DNA from: a virus
DNA: 59,155 nt
Direction: 5' to 3' (one strand)
Virus record (IMG/VR): IMGVR_UViG_3300020468_000007
Span: 1-59,155 of that record
The notes below the pieces were generated by a model that was not told the DNA's origin, ran no database searches, and worked only from the letters and a program-made list of their open reading frames with translations. The position numbers and the translations under genes were made by a program. Shown here piece after piece: positions 45,432 to 53,739 of this stretch. Positions within the stretch are counted from its first letter, which is position 1, and each line of letters opens with the position of its first letter.

Positions 45432-46049
45432 ATGGCAAATGTTAATGTTGCCTTCGGCCTCAAGCCGATAAACACTGCGGGTAGCACTCCGGCTACTGGC
45501 GGTGTGAATGCATACCCCATCGGCAGTTCCGCAGCAGCAATATTCCAAGGTACTCCAGTAAAGTGTGACAACGGTGGTTCAATCGTTGTTGGCTCTGCTT
45601 CAGGAGATACCGTGGCATATGTTGGCGTGTTCCAAGGATGTGAGTATGTTTCAGCCACTACCGGAAAGAAAGTGTTCTCGAACACTTGGCCCGGTTCAGG
45701 AAGTGCAGACACAAACTTCGACATTACAGGTTTTGTGTATGACAACCCACTTCAGCGCTTCATTATCGCTACTGATGCGACATTTACAGATGAAGCAACC
45801 GCTAAAGCGTCTATCTTTGAAAACACTCAGTTGGATAGTGGCGCAAGCGGAAGTACAACCACAGGAATCTCATCCGCAAAGATGGATGTTGCTACATTAG
45901 ACTCATCAAACGCCTCTCTTCCTCTGAAGATTGTTGGCATCCTTGATGATGTAGACAACGAAGACTTTGCTGCTGCGGGTATTCCTATGATTGTGATGAT
46001 CAACAACCATGCGCTGCTTCAGGCTGATTCTGAAGCTGCAATTTCGTAG
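45432..46049 (+). CDS. Head decoration / cement protein candidate
   Basis: 205 aa. MANVNVAFGLKPINTAGSTP, then AAAIFQGTPVKCDNGGSIVV, typical of a compact beta-rich protein found directly before the capsid gene in many podoviruses and annotated as structural. Canonical ribosome site AAGGAGTAAGCA. The order scaffold, this gene, capsid suggests a capsid-binding protein; direct evidence for decoration is lacking. Confidence 0.7.
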   Translation: MANVNVAFGLKPINTAGSTPATGGVNAYPIGSSAAAIFQGTPVKCDNGGSIVVGSASGDTVAYVGVFQGCEYVSATTGKKVFSNTWPGSGSADTNFDITGFVYDNPLQRFIIATDATFTDEATAKASIFENTQLDSGASGSTTTGISSAKMDVATLDSSNASLPLKIVGILDDVDNEDFAAAGIPMIVMINNHALLQADSEAAIS

Positions 46050-46061
46050 GGAGGTTAGACA

Positions 46062-46973
46062 ATGGCTATTTCTCGCGCACAACTCGCCAAAGAACTAGAG
46101 CCCGGTCTAAACGCTCTCTTTGGAATGGAATATGACCGATACGAAGGTCAGCATGCTGAAATCTTTGACACCGAGTCTTCTGACCGGGCGTTTGAAGAAG
46201 AGGTGATGTTGTCAGGTTTCGGTGCCGCACCTGTCAAGGGTGAGGGCACAGGTGTCACTTTTGATGATGCCAACGAAGCTTACACTGCTCGTTACAACCA
46301 CGAGACAGTGGCAATGGCCTTCTCAATCACTGAAGAAGCAGTTGAGGACAATCTCTATGATCGTCTTGCTTCTCGGTACACTCGTGCCCTTGCTCGTTCA
46401 ATGGCACACACAAAGCAGGTTAAAGCTGCCGCAGTTCTTAACAATGCATTCTCCGCTGGCGCATTTGCTGGTGGTGACGGTGTTGCTCTCTGCGCCACTA
46501 ACCACCCGCTAACAAGCGGCGGCACATTCGCTAACGAGCCAGCAACTGCTGCTGACCTGAATGAGACTTCTCTTGAAGACTCACTTATCAGCATCGCTGG
46601 TTTCACTGACGAGCGCGGTTTGATCATTGCCCTTAAAGGCATGAAGCTTATCGTTCCTCGCCAGCTTCAGTTTGTTGCCGAGCGTCTTATGGTATCAAAC
46701 CTTCGGGTAGGTACAGCAGACAACGACACAAACGCATTGCGCTCAATGGGCATGCTTCCAGACGGTTATGTAGTCAACGACTTCCTAACTGATACAGACG
46801 CATTCTTCATTAAGACTGATGCACCAAATGGCTTCAAGCACTTTGAGCGTTTGGCTCTGTCAACTGCAATGGACCCAGATTTCGACACTGGCAACATGCG
46901 GTACAAAGCTCGTGAGCGTTACAGCTTCGGCTTTTCAGACCCTCGCGCAGTGTTCGGTTCACCGGGCGCATAA
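46062..46973 (+). CDS. Major capsid protein
   Basis: 303 aa. MAISRAQLAKELEPGLNALF, GMEYDRYEGQHAEIFDTESS, HETVAMAFSITEEAVEDNLY and a C-terminal RERYSFGFSDPRAVFGSPGA match the Mu gpT-like/HK97-fold capsid group common in marine podoviruses; the length is in the expected range. It follows scaffold and cement genes and has a strong GGGAGGTTAGACA ribosome site, with an intrinsic terminator right after, consistent with high expression. Confidence 0.85.
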   Translation: MAISRAQLAKELEPGLNALFGMEYDRYEGQHAEIFDTESSDRAFEEEVMLSGFGAAPVKGEGTGVTFDDANEAYTARYNHETVAMAFSITEEAVEDNLYDRLASRYTRALARSMAHTKQVKAAAVLNNAFSAGAFAGGDGVALCATNHPLTSGGTFANEPATAADLNETSLEDSLISIAGFTDERGLIIALKGMKLIVPRQLQFVAERLMVSNLRVGTADNDTNALRSMGMLPDGYVVNDFLTDTDAFFIKTDAPNGFKHFERLALSTAMDPDFDTGNMRYKARERYSFGFSDPRAVFGSPGA

Positions 46974-46992
46974 GTGTAGGCAAAATGATATT

Positions 46993-47021
46993 AAAGGGCA
47001 GCTTCCATGCTGCCCTTTTTT
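46993..47021 (+). terminator. Intrinsic terminator after the major capsid gene
   Basis: AAAGGGCAGC (46993-47002) / GCTGCCCTTT (47009-47018), loop TTCCAT, with a T-run to 47021. It sits 20 bases after the capsid stop and would give partial termination, letting capsid mRNA exceed downstream genes. Confidence 0.88.
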
Positions 47022-47088
47022 ATTGTACAATGATGCATTCCTGACAACTGCATGGTGCGGTTGACACTAGCCACGACAGGAGACTTAA

Positions 47089-47550
47089 ATGGCTACTACC
47101 ACTTTCTCCGGTCCTATTAAGGCCGGAACTATCAAGAACACAACAGGCACGACTCTAGGCTCAAACATCGCTAACGTCGGTCAGGTTGTTATGGCTCAGA
47201 CATTTTCAGCAGACTTATCAGGCGGTGCTCTAGCTGCTCAAGTCACTGACGTTGTTATCCCTGCAAACTCTCAGATTATTGACTGTGTGATTGACGTCAT
47301 TACAGCAGCTAACACTTCTACCAATCTTAGTGTCGGTGACACTGTAGGTGGCGCAGCTACAATTCTGAACACATTTGCAAGCGGAACAACTGCTGGTCGT
47401 AAGTACCCGACAACTCAGGCTGGTGCTGCATTAGCTTGGCAGGATACTGGTACAGCAGACATTCGTTTGACTGTGACTGCTTCTGCCGCAACAAACGCAG
47501 GTCTTGTTCGTTTTACAATTCTGTACCAGCAAAATAACAACCTTGCTTAA
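47089..47550 (+). CDS. Head/decoration structural protein (153 aa)
   Basis: TFSGPIKAGTIKNTTGTTLG and IPANSQIIDCVIDVITAANT belong to a beta-rich family often found downstream of capsid genes in marine podoviruses. Preceded by ACAGGAGACTTAA, with no clear promoter. Probably virion surface or head completion; not proven. Confidence 0.7.
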   Translation: MATTTFSGPIKAGTIKNTTGTTLGSNIANVGQVVMAQTFSADLSGGALAAQVTDVVIPANSQIIDCVIDVITAANTSTNLSVGDTVGGAATILNTFASGTTAGRKYPTTQAGAALAWQDTGTADIRLTVTASAATNAGLVRFTILYQQNNNLA

Positions 47551-47562
47551 TAGGAGGGCGGA

Positions 47563-47835
47563 ATGGCTGCTTCTATCACAGCAAAAACAGTCACAGCTAC
47601 CGGGACACTTCTGGGTGGCAGAACTCGTCTAAAAGCTTTTTATGTAAAAACGGCTGGAAGCGGGTCACCTGCGGTGGTGTTTAAAAATGGCAGTAGTGGT
47701 GCGACACAGTTGTCAATGGTTTTTCATCAGTCTGATGACAACCAGATCACCATACCTGACCACGGTATGATCTTCGATGATGAGTGTCATGTGACACTTA
47801 CCAATGTAGATTCGCTTACTGGATTCTTTGGCTAA
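47563..47835 (+). CDS. Small beta-rich structural protein (90 aa)
   Basis: AASITAKTVTATGTLLGGRT, then RLKAFYVKTAGSGSPAVVF and ITIPDHGMIFDDECHVTLTN. Compact all-beta pattern; conserved in marine phage late modules. Strong ribosome site AGGAGGGCGG; TAATG overlap into the next gene. A decoration or head completion role is inferred. Confidence 0.7.
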   Translation: MAASITAKTVTATGTLLGGRTRLKAFYVKTAGSGSPAVVFKNGSSGATQLSMVFHQSDDNQITIPDHGMIFDDECHVTLTNVDSLTGFFG

Positions 47836-48122
47836 TGGCTAGAAAACCAGCCAAAATGCCAAAGCGTAACAAGAAAAATTTCCGCTCCACAGCTTCTGGG
47901 GCGGGAATGACCAAGGCTGGTGTGGCGGCGTACCGCCGCGCCAACCCCGGGTCAAAGCTAAAGACCGCTGTCACTGGTAAAGTAAAAAAAGGGTCAAAAG
48001 CTGCTAAACGTCGCTCGTCATACTGTAGCCGTTCAAAAGGCCAGATGAAGATGCATAACATTAATTGTAGCAAAACACCCAAAAAACGTATTTGCGCTGC
48101 ACGGCGGAGATGGAAATGCTAA
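47835..48122 (+). CDS. Strongly basic phage protein (DUF6321-like, 95 aa)
   Basis: ATG at 47835 overlaps the previous TAA. MARKPAKMPKRNKKNFRSTA, GMTKAGVAAYRRANPGSKLK, SKAAKRRSSYCSRSKGQMK and a Cys-rich basic tail (CSKTPKKRICAARRRWKC). The T-K-A-G-V...RRANPGSKLKTAVTG block is a known small phage family. Very high Lys/Arg; likely nucleic-acid binding. First of five microproteins in this cluster. Confidence 0.75.
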   Translation: MARKPAKMPKRNKKNFRSTASGAGMTKAGVAAYRRANPGSKLKTAVTGKVKKGSKAAKRRSSYCSRSKGQMKMHNINCSKTPKKRICAARRRWKC

Positions 48123-48346
48123 ATATAATTGTTACAGCCATACTTGCCTTTGTAGCTTGGATTGCAATGTCAATTGTGGATCTGAAGACAGAAACGGCTG
48201 TAATAAATCAGAAGGTCAGTGAAAACCACAAGATGTTAAGCGTCTTGTGGGATGATTTCTTGGAGAATAAAAATGGCGATCTCGCGTGGATCAATGACAA
48301 AACAAATATCAAAGCCACCGCAGAAACGAAAAAGACCTTCCAGTAA
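48116..48346 (+). CDS. Single-TM small protein with coiled coil (76 aa)
   Basis: ATG at 48116 (GGAGATGGA upstream; another ATG at 48110 possible). N-terminal TM MLNIIVTAILAFVAWIAMSI, then a coiled-coil-like ETAVINQKVSENHKMLSVLW. Layout resembles small inner-membrane lysis or assembly proteins. Unknown function. Confidence 0.6.
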   Translation: MLNIIVTAILAFVAWIAMSIVDLKTETAVINQKVSENHKMLSVLWDDFLENKNGDLAWINDKTNIKATAETKKTFQ

Positions 48347-48434
48347 TCGTAATGTTGCTAGAGGATGTGGCACTGTTTTGAGCGACAGAAGAAAAGTAAC
48401 TAAACGTGCGAGAAGGAAAAAAAGGAATGGCTAA
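48273..48434 (+). CDS. Basic microprotein with VARGCGTVLSDRRK motif (53 aa)
   Basis: Starts at ATG 48273, overlapping the preceding gene on another frame. AISRGSMTKQISKPPQKRKR, then NVARGCGTVLSDRRKVTKRA; 19 of 53 residues are Lys/Arg. The ARGCG.VL..RRKVTK block is common in marine phages. Overlaps the next gene by 8 bases. Function unknown, likely DNA-associated. Confidence 0.65.
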   Translation: MAISRGSMTKQISKPPQKRKRPSSNRNVARGCGTVLSDRRKVTKRARRKKRNG

Positions 48435-48600
48435 AGATGCATGCTATCAAAAAGTTAAACGCAGATATAAAGTCTTCCCGTCGGCGTATGCAAGCGGGGC
48501 TATCGCCAAATGCAGAAAAGTCGGCGCAGCAAACTGGGGAAACAGTAAGAAGAAAGCAAAAGGGGGAACATTCAAATACCGCACAACCAAGATATATTGA
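48427..48600 (+). CDS. Basic microprotein with PSAYASGAI motif (57 aa)
   Basis: ATG 48427, AAAAAAAGGA upstream. MAKDACYQKVKRRYKVFPSA, then YASGAIAKCRKVGAANWGNS and the C-terminal KAKGGTFKYRTTKIY. The KV(K)xRYKVFPSAYASGAIAKCRKxGAANW family is widespread in large DNA viruses and marine phages. Contains the same GGTFK tail motif as proteins upstream of portal. Function unknown. Confidence 0.75.
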   Translation: MAKDACYQKVKRRYKVFPSAYASGAIAKCRKVGAANWGNSKKKAKGGTFKYRTTKIY

Positions 48601-48637
48601 TAGCGGTACTATTATTTTAAGACCGTGAGAGATAATT

Positions 48638-49147
48638 ATGGAACCAATATCAACGGCGTTAGCTGGTATAGCCTTAGTTAAAAGTGCCGTTGATGGTATA
48701 AAAAGTGCCATTGGCACAGCGAATGACATAGGAGATATTGCAAGTCAGATAGATGCTTTGTTCGCAGGTCAGAAACAGGTAAACGAGGCTAGAAACAAAA
48801 AATCTGGTCTTGGCTTGACAGATCAGTTCGGGGTGGAGTCTGTTGCTCGTGAGGTTATTGATGCTAAAGTAGCCGCCGAAAAGTTACAAGAAGTAGCCAC
48901 TATGGTGGATATGCGTTTTGGCCCCGGTACTTGGAAAGGAATTCTTGAAGAGAGGCAGAAGAGAATACAGGAAGCTAAAGAAGCGGCGATGAGAGCTAGA
49001 AGAGAAGCTATTCTTAGACAAGAAGAAATAATGGAAAACGTGAAGATGGCTCTTCTTTTAATCTTTGTTATTGTTGTCGGTATCGGAGCGTTTATTCTAT
49101 TGATGGTTTCTGCTGCAAGTTCTATGAGTATAAAACATGGCTATTAG
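48638..49147 (+). CDS. Membrane-anchored helical phage protein (169 aa)
   Basis: N-terminal helices (ISTALAGIALVKSAVDGIKS, DIASQIDALFAGQKQV), then QFGVESVAREVIDAKVAAEK, MRFGPGTWKGILEERQKRIQ, and a C-terminal TM (ALLLIFVIVVGIGAFILLMV). The whole pattern recurs in marine phages beside basic microproteins. Could link the virion core or scaffold to membrane; unproven. Confidence 0.75.
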   Translation: MEPISTALAGIALVKSAVDGIKSAIGTANDIGDIASQIDALFAGQKQVNEARNKKSGLGLTDQFGVESVAREVIDAKVAAEKLQEVATMVDMRFGPGTWKGILEERQKRIQEAKEAAMRARREAILRQEEIMENVKMALLLIFVIVVGIGAFILLMVSAASSMSIKHGY

Positions 49148-49412
49148 AAAGACAAAAAAGGGTGCGGCTCTCAAGCGGTGGTTCAAGGAAGAATGGAAGG
49201 ATGTTCGCACGGGCAAAGCGTGTGGGCGTCGCAAGGGTGAAAAACGGGGTACTCCATATTGCCGCCCCAGTAAGAGGGTGTCTTCTAAAACGCCCAAAAC
49301 CTCCAAAGAAATGACAGCAGCAGAAAAACGTAGTAGAATATCGCAGAAAAAACGATTAGGACAACCAGCGGGTAAGCCTCGTAGAGTTAAATCTTTAAGA
49401 AGGAAAAAATAA
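49137..49412 (+). CDS. Basic protein of DUF5872-like type (91 aa)
   Basis: GAALKRWFKEEWKDVRTGKA, CGRRKGEKRGTPYCRPSKRV, then a long Lys/Arg-rich tail ending SLRRKK. The ALKRWFKEEW...CGR...YCRPSKRVSSKTP pattern is a family shared by large viruses and marine phages, often placed near basic microproteins. Overlaps the previous gene by 11 bases. Likely binds nucleic acid; role unknown. Confidence 0.75.
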   Translation: MAIRKTKKGAALKRWFKEEWKDVRTGKACGRRKGEKRGTPYCRPSKRVSSKTPKTSKEMTAAEKRSRISQKKRLGQPAGKPRRVKSLRRKK

Positions 49413-50080
49413 TGGCTCTTTCAGGATCCAGAAACTTCGAGCTAAACGTCGCTGAAATTATAGAAGAGGCGTATGAGAGATGCGGGTTAGAGGCCCGTAC
49501 TGGTTACGATTTTAAAACAGCCCGACGATCTCTTAACCTAATGTTTGCTGACTGGGCTAACAGAGGTCTTAACCTGTGGACAGTTAAGCAGGGCACACAA
49601 GCTTTGACATCTGGCACAGCCACATACACATTTACCGCAGATTACACAGATTTACTGGAAGTGGTAATACGACGCAGTGGCACAGACTTTGAGTTGTCAC
49701 GGATGTCTAGGGGAGATTATTTAACTCTCCCCACAAAAACAACGGAAGGTCGTCCGAGTCAGTATTACTACAACCGTCAAACACTGCCGCAGGTAATACT
49801 ATGGCCTACTCCAGAAAACTCTACGGACACCTTAGTTTATTATTATGTGCAGCGGATGGATGATGCCGATACTTTGGTAAACACAGCAGACGCTCCGTTT
49901 CGTTTTTACCCCTGTATGGTAGCTGGTTTAGCCTACTATATAGCTATGAAAAAAGCTCCCGATAGAATTCAACTTTTAAAGGCTGTGTATGAGGAAGAAT
50001 TTCAACGTGCAGCAGATGAGGACGAGGACAGGGTGCCGCTGAAACTTCAGCCTAGTATTCAATATCTTCGGGTTAATTAA
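49412..50080 (+). CDS. P22 gp4-like head-tail adaptor / tail accessory factor
   Basis: 222 aa. FELNVAEIIEEAYERCGLEA, TARRSLNLMFADWANRGLNL, then TKTTEGRPSQYYYNRQTLPQ and a C-terminal YPCMVAGLAYYIAMKKAP. This is the head-to-tail adaptor pattern of podoviruses (P22 gp4-like), which extends the portal ring. Starts at the stop of the previous gene, in the expected position after head genes. Confidence 0.75.
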   Translation: MALSGSRNFELNVAEIIEEAYERCGLEARTGYDFKTARRSLNLMFADWANRGLNLWTVKQGTQALTSGTATYTFTADYTDLLEVVIRRSGTDFELSRMSRGDYLTLPTKTTEGRPSQYYYNRQTLPQVILWPTPENSTDTLVYYYVQRMDDADTLVNTADAPFRFYPCMVAGLAYYIAMKKAPDRIQLLKAVYEEEFQRAADEDEDRVPLKLQPSIQYLRVN

Positions 50081-50649
50081 TGGCTAGACATGCATCTGGT
50101 AAAAAAGCTTGGGGTCTTTCGGATCGTTCCGGGTTCCGGTATCGCCTTGCAGAAATGATTGTTGAGTGGAATGGTCTCAAGGTTGGTCCAGACGAGTATG
50201 AGATTAAACATCCACAATTAAACCCTCGCAGGGTAGGCCCTGACCCTCAAGCTTTGTTTCAACCTAGACCAGATACTGCTACTGAAGAGGCTGGTCAAAT
50301 TCTCTTGATGATGAACCCTTTTCAATCAGGTAGCGCTGGTTCTTCCGTAATTACTGTGTTTGAGCCGTCTCATGGTAGAAGCACATCTAATGTTGTTATC
50401 TTTCGTAAAACACAAGCATTCGACGGTTTTTCAAAAACCGCGTTAGAAAAAGCTGCGGGGTATACAATTACTGTCGTTGATGCTAACTCATATACAATTA
50501 CAATTACTGGAGAAACAGCAACCACTGGTGGCATAAGAGGTGGCGGTGGCGTTGCAACCGCTGCTGCTGGCGTAGCAACAACATCATCGACGTTTGATTC
50601 GATAAGTGTTACATTCGATTCGGCAAGCAAGACTTTTGACGAGGCTTAA
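50080..50649 (+). CDS. Conserved virion protein (189 aa)
   Basis: The N-terminus KAWGLSDRSGFRYRLAEM, VEWNGLKVGPDEYEIKHPQL is highly conserved in marine podoviruses. The middle is beta-rich, and the C-terminus is Thr/Ala/Gly-rich (GGVATAAAGVATTSSTFDSI). Positioned between two adaptor-like genes, it is probably a connector or tail component. Confidence 0.7.
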   Translation: MARHASGKKAWGLSDRSGFRYRLAEMIVEWNGLKVGPDEYEIKHPQLNPRRVGPDPQALFQPRPDTATEEAGQILLMMNPFQSGSAGSSVITVFEPSHGRSTSNVVIFRKTQAFDGFSKTALEKAAGYTITVVDANSYTITITGETATTGGIRGGGGVATAAAGVATTSSTFDSISVTFDSASKTFDEA

Positions 50650-51300
50650 ATGGCAAAACAAGCAGTAGGAATTGGATCATCAGCGAATGACGGAACGGGT
50701 GATACCCTTCGTGCAGGCGCAGATAAAATAAACGACAACTTCGATGAGATCTACAATGCGTTAGGTAACGGAACCACGCTTACAGATATTATCGACACAA
50801 ACGGTGTTCTTGACGTAAGTCAAGGCGCGAACAAGATCGTTTTCTACTATGCAGCTTTTAGTGATCTACCCAGTGCATCAACATATCATGGAGCCATTGC
50901 TCATGTGCATGCGCTCGGAGGGATGTATTTTGCCCACGGCGGTAATTGGCTGCGCCTGAATGATGAGGCAAGCGGTCCTGTAACCAAATACACCGCTGGT
51001 GTGAATGGTTCTACCGCATATACATTTACTGGCCCCGGGGCAACTTCAGGTAACAATCCGAACTTTACCTTCTACAAGGGTCACACATATTTGATTGACA
51101 ATACAGCTAATGTATCAAGCCATCCTTTGCAAATAAGGACATCTAATGGCGGGTCTGCTTTTACAACAGGGGTGACAGACAACTACAATTCTACCACCGG
51201 GTTGACGCAGTTTATTGTCCCGCATGAACCAAGCGATACATCTTTGGTGTATCAGTGCACTAACCATAGCGGTATGGTCGGCAATATAACAATAGTATAG
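50650..51300 (+). CDS. Virion protein with cupredoxin-like C-terminal domain
   Basis: 216 aa. N-terminal GIGSSANDGTGDTLRAGADK, typical of fibre bases. Residues about 115-216 read YTFTGPGA, FTFYKGHTYLIDNTA, SSHPLQIRTSNGG and QFIVPHEPSDTSLVYQCTNH-SGMVGNITIV, the strand order of a small cupredoxin domain seen in cyanophage structural proteins. His in HPLQ, plus Cys, His and Met in CTNHSGM could be a type 1 copper site (plastocyanin uses His, Cys, His, Met). Metal binding is not proven. Confidence 0.75.
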   Translation: MAKQAVGIGSSANDGTGDTLRAGADKINDNFDEIYNALGNGTTLTDIIDTNGVLDVSQGANKIVFYYAAFSDLPSASTYHGAIAHVHALGGMYFAHGGNWLRLNDEASGPVTKYTAGVNGSTAYTFTGPGATSGNNPNFTFYKGHTYLIDNTANVSSHPLQIRTSNGGSAFTTGVTDNYNSTTGLTQFIVPHEPSDTSLVYQCTNHSGMVGNITIV

Positions 51301-51312
51301 TGAGCAAGTGAC

Positions 51313-51960
51313 ATGTCATTTACATACACAGAGCTACAAGACGCGATAAAGAATTTTACAGAGAATGAGGAAACTTCTTTTGTAACTAATCTGCCTGTGT
51401 TTATTCGTGGCGCGGAAGACCGTATCTCTACACTGGTTGATTTAGAGCTATTCAGAAAGAATGCTACATCACAACTTACAGCTAGTGACCCTTATCTAAA
51501 TGTGCCTACCGATTATTTAGCACCTTTTTCTTTTCAAATCACAACAGCTAATTATAAAGCGTTTTTAGACTTTAAAGATGTGAACTTTGTTCAACGGTAT
51601 TCAATAGATTATGGCAGCAATGCTGTCCCAAAATACTATGGTATTTTTGACGTAGATAATTTTATTGTGGGTCCCACACCGGATCAGGCATATACAGTAG
51701 AGCTTCATTATTACTACAGGCCAGCCAGTATTACGGCTGGAGCGGGTTCAGGTAATACTTGGCTCAGTACTAATGCTCCTAATGCCCTTCTTTACGGCTC
51801 TCTTGTAGAAGCGTATACTTACATGAAGGGTGAACAGGACATGATGCAACTGTATGAACAAAGGTTCATGCAGGAAATACAACGACTAAAGGATTTGGCT
51901 GAAGCTAGAGAGAATAGTGATGCCTACAGGAGAGGTCTACCTGATAGGCCACGCACTTAA
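51313..51960 (+). CDS. Adaptor-like tail protein (215 aa)
   Basis: SFTYTELQDAIKNFTENEET, IRGAEDRISTLVDLELFRKN, then PKYYGIFDVDNFIVGPTPDQ, and YGSLVEAYTYMKGEQDMMQL, an arrangement recognised as a phage adaptor (SU10/gp4-like) protein. It is the second such protein in this region (see 49412-50080). Probably part of the head-tail interface. Confidence 0.75.
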   Translation: MSFTYTELQDAIKNFTENEETSFVTNLPVFIRGAEDRISTLVDLELFRKNATSQLTASDPYLNVPTDYLAPFSFQITTANYKAFLDFKDVNFVQRYSIDYGSNAVPKYYGIFDVDNFIVGPTPDQAYTVELHYYYRPASITAGAGSGNTWLSTNAPNALLYGSLVEAYTYMKGEQDMMQLYEQRFMQEIQRLKDLAEARENSDAYRRGLPDRPRT

Positions 51961-51975
51961 ACAGGAGTAAGAACG

Positions 51976-53028
51976 ATGGCAACATCAAACGCAGCAACCA
52001 ATTACCTAGAGAGAAGGGTTCTTGACTTCATATTTAAGAACAACTCACTCTCTTTTGCTACGCCAAACAACGATATATATGTTGGCCTAGCAACCGCCGT
52101 GTCAAACGCGGAGGCTGGAAATGTAACAGAAGTACAGGTGGACACAGATGATGCCAACTATACAAGGCAGCAAGTCACCGCAGCAAACTGGAAACAGTCA
52201 ACAACAACCGTAGCAGTTGCTCTGACAAACAGCGCAACAGAAGTGATATTGACAGACGCAGAAGCGTTTCCGACATCTGGCGCTGTTGTTATCGGTGATG
52301 AGATCATTACCTACACTGGTAAAGATAGCACAGCCACGGCAAATACAAACGGTGCGGTTAGCTCATCAGCTAACGTAGCGGTTGATGGAAACAGCGGCAC
52401 TATCACTGTTGGTATGGTTGTTACTGGCACAGGTATATCTGGCACAGTCAGAGTGGCTACTGTCACAAACCAAAACAACATTGTTTTGAGTTCCGCAGTT
52501 TCAATCAGCGATAATGTAGCGCTAAACTTTGACGGCACAAACACTCTCACAGGTGGTACACGAGGAACATCTAGCACAACTGCCGCCGCGCATAGCGTAT
52601 CAGACGTTGTTGTTTGTGACACTCAGCGAGTGATAAACGACAACAATATTGAGTACGCAGCAGCCGCTGGAACGGCCTCTACTTACACCGTTACCCACGC
52701 TTTTGTCGCAGACAAGAATATTGCTACGGCAACTGTCAATGGTGCGGTTAGCTCATCAGCTAATGTGACTGTTGATGCAAATAACGGAACAATCGCTGTA
52801 GGCGATGTCGTTACAGGCACCGGGATCAGTGGTGTCGTTAGAGTAGCTACAGTAAATAGCCAGACCAGTATTGTTCTGGATACTGCATCGTCAATCTCAG
52901 ACAATGTATTGTTGACCTTTGATGGTTCCAACAAGTTGTTTATTGGAGCATTGGACGCAAGTAAGACAATAGCGGTTGGAGATATATTCCGTATTAACGC
53001 AGGGAACTTGTCAATCGAGTTGAAGTAA
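51976..53028 (+). CDS. Tail structural protein with internal 70-residue tandem repeat
   Basis: 350 aa. N-terminus SLSFATPNNDIYVGLATAVS is a typical phage tail leader. Two similar ~70-residue repeats follow, starting TNGAVSSSANVAVDGNSGTI and VNGAVSSSANVTVDANNGTI, and ending SISDNVALNFDGTNTL / SISDNVLLTFDGSNKL, separated by a loop of about 40 residues. Repeated beta domains suggest a fibre or decoration protein. ACAGGAGTAAGAACG upstream. Confidence 0.75.
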   Translation: MATSNAATNYLERRVLDFIFKNNSLSFATPNNDIYVGLATAVSNAEAGNVTEVQVDTDDANYTRQQVTAANWKQSTTTVAVALTNSATEVILTDAEAFPTSGAVVIGDEIITYTGKDSTATANTNGAVSSSANVAVDGNSGTITVGMVVTGTGISGTVRVATVTNQNNIVLSSAVSISDNVALNFDGTNTLTGGTRGTSSTTAAAHSVSDVVVCDTQRVINDNNIEYAAAAGTASTYTVTHAFVADKNIATATVNGAVSSSANVTVDANNGTIAVGDVVTGTGISGVVRVATVNSQTSIVLDTASSISDNVLLTFDGSNKLFIGALDASKTIAVGDIFRINAGNLSIELK

Positions 53029-53399
53029 TGCCTCTTGTACTTAAAGATCGCGTCAAAGAGACGACCACAACTACGGGCACTGGCACATATACGTTAGCTG
53101 GTGCTTTGACTGGTTTTGAAGCTTTTAGTCAAGTGGGTGACGGTAATACAACCTATTACACTTGCACTGACGGCACTGACTTTGAGACAGGTATTGGTAC
53201 TTTTACTTTATCTGGGACGACTCTTGCTCGTACCACCATATTGCAGTCCAGTAACTCAGATAGTGCCGTTAATTGGTCGTCTGGCACTAGAACAATATTC
53301 TGTACGTTGCCAGCAGAAAAGATGATATTTAATGATGCAACTGGTAGCGCTGTTAACTTCACAGATAACTCGCTAGCATTTGCGATAGCGTTAGGATAG
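53028..53399 (+). CDS. Small tail/fibre protein (123 aa)
   Basis: MPLVLKDRVKETTTTTGTGT, then YTLAGALTGFEAFSQVGDG and FTLSGTTLARTTILQSSNSD. This is a frequent phage structural pattern (attachment or head fibre base). Overlaps the previous stop (TAATG) and is adjacent to a similar small gene. Fold presumably beta. Confidence 0.75.
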   Translation: MPLVLKDRVKETTTTTGTGTYTLAGALTGFEAFSQVGDGNTTYYTCTDGTDFETGIGTFTLSGTTLARTTILQSSNSDSAVNWSSGTRTIFCTLPAEKMIFNDATGSAVNFTDNSLAFAIALG

Positions 53400-53403
53400 G
53401 GAA

Positions 53404-53739
53404 ATGGCAAACGCATTTAAAACATTCACGGCGCAAAACATTGATACGTCATCGTCTAAAGCTACCTTGTACACTTGTCCAAGTTCTACAGAGACGACAA
53501 TCATTGGCCTTAACATCGCTAACATATTGACAGTCTCAATTACGGTTACAGTCGAGCTACTGGATGGTGGAAGCACTATTACTCATGTGGTTAAAGATGC
53601 AATTGTACCTGTTGGATCGTCTCTGGTGGCAGTCGGAGGACCTCAGAAAATTGTTATGAACGCCACTGACGTATTAAAAGTTTATGGATCACAGGCTAAC
53701 TGCTGTGACGCGGTTCTGAGTGTACTGGAGATTACCTAA
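53404..53739 (+). CDS. Small tail/fibre protein (111 aa)
   Basis: MANAFKTFTAQNIDTSSSKA, TLYTCPSSTETTIIGLNIAN, then PVGSSLVAVGGPQKIVMNAT. A short beta-rich family present in the tail modules of many marine phages. TAATG overlap with the following fibre gene. Confidence 0.75.
   Translation: MANAFKTFTAQNIDTSSSKATLYTCPSSTETTIIGLNIANILTVSITVTVELLDGGSTITHVVKDAIVPVGSSLVAVGGPQKIVMNATDVLKVYGSQANCCDAVLSVLEIT

Noticed and set aside
47061-47066. TTGACA as a promoter after the capsid terminator
   Set aside because: No acceptable -10 within 15-19 bases before the next start codon at 47089.
48437-48628. Alternative-frame ORF overlapping the PSAYASGAI microprotein
   Set aside because: The other frame has a recognised family and a better ribosome site.
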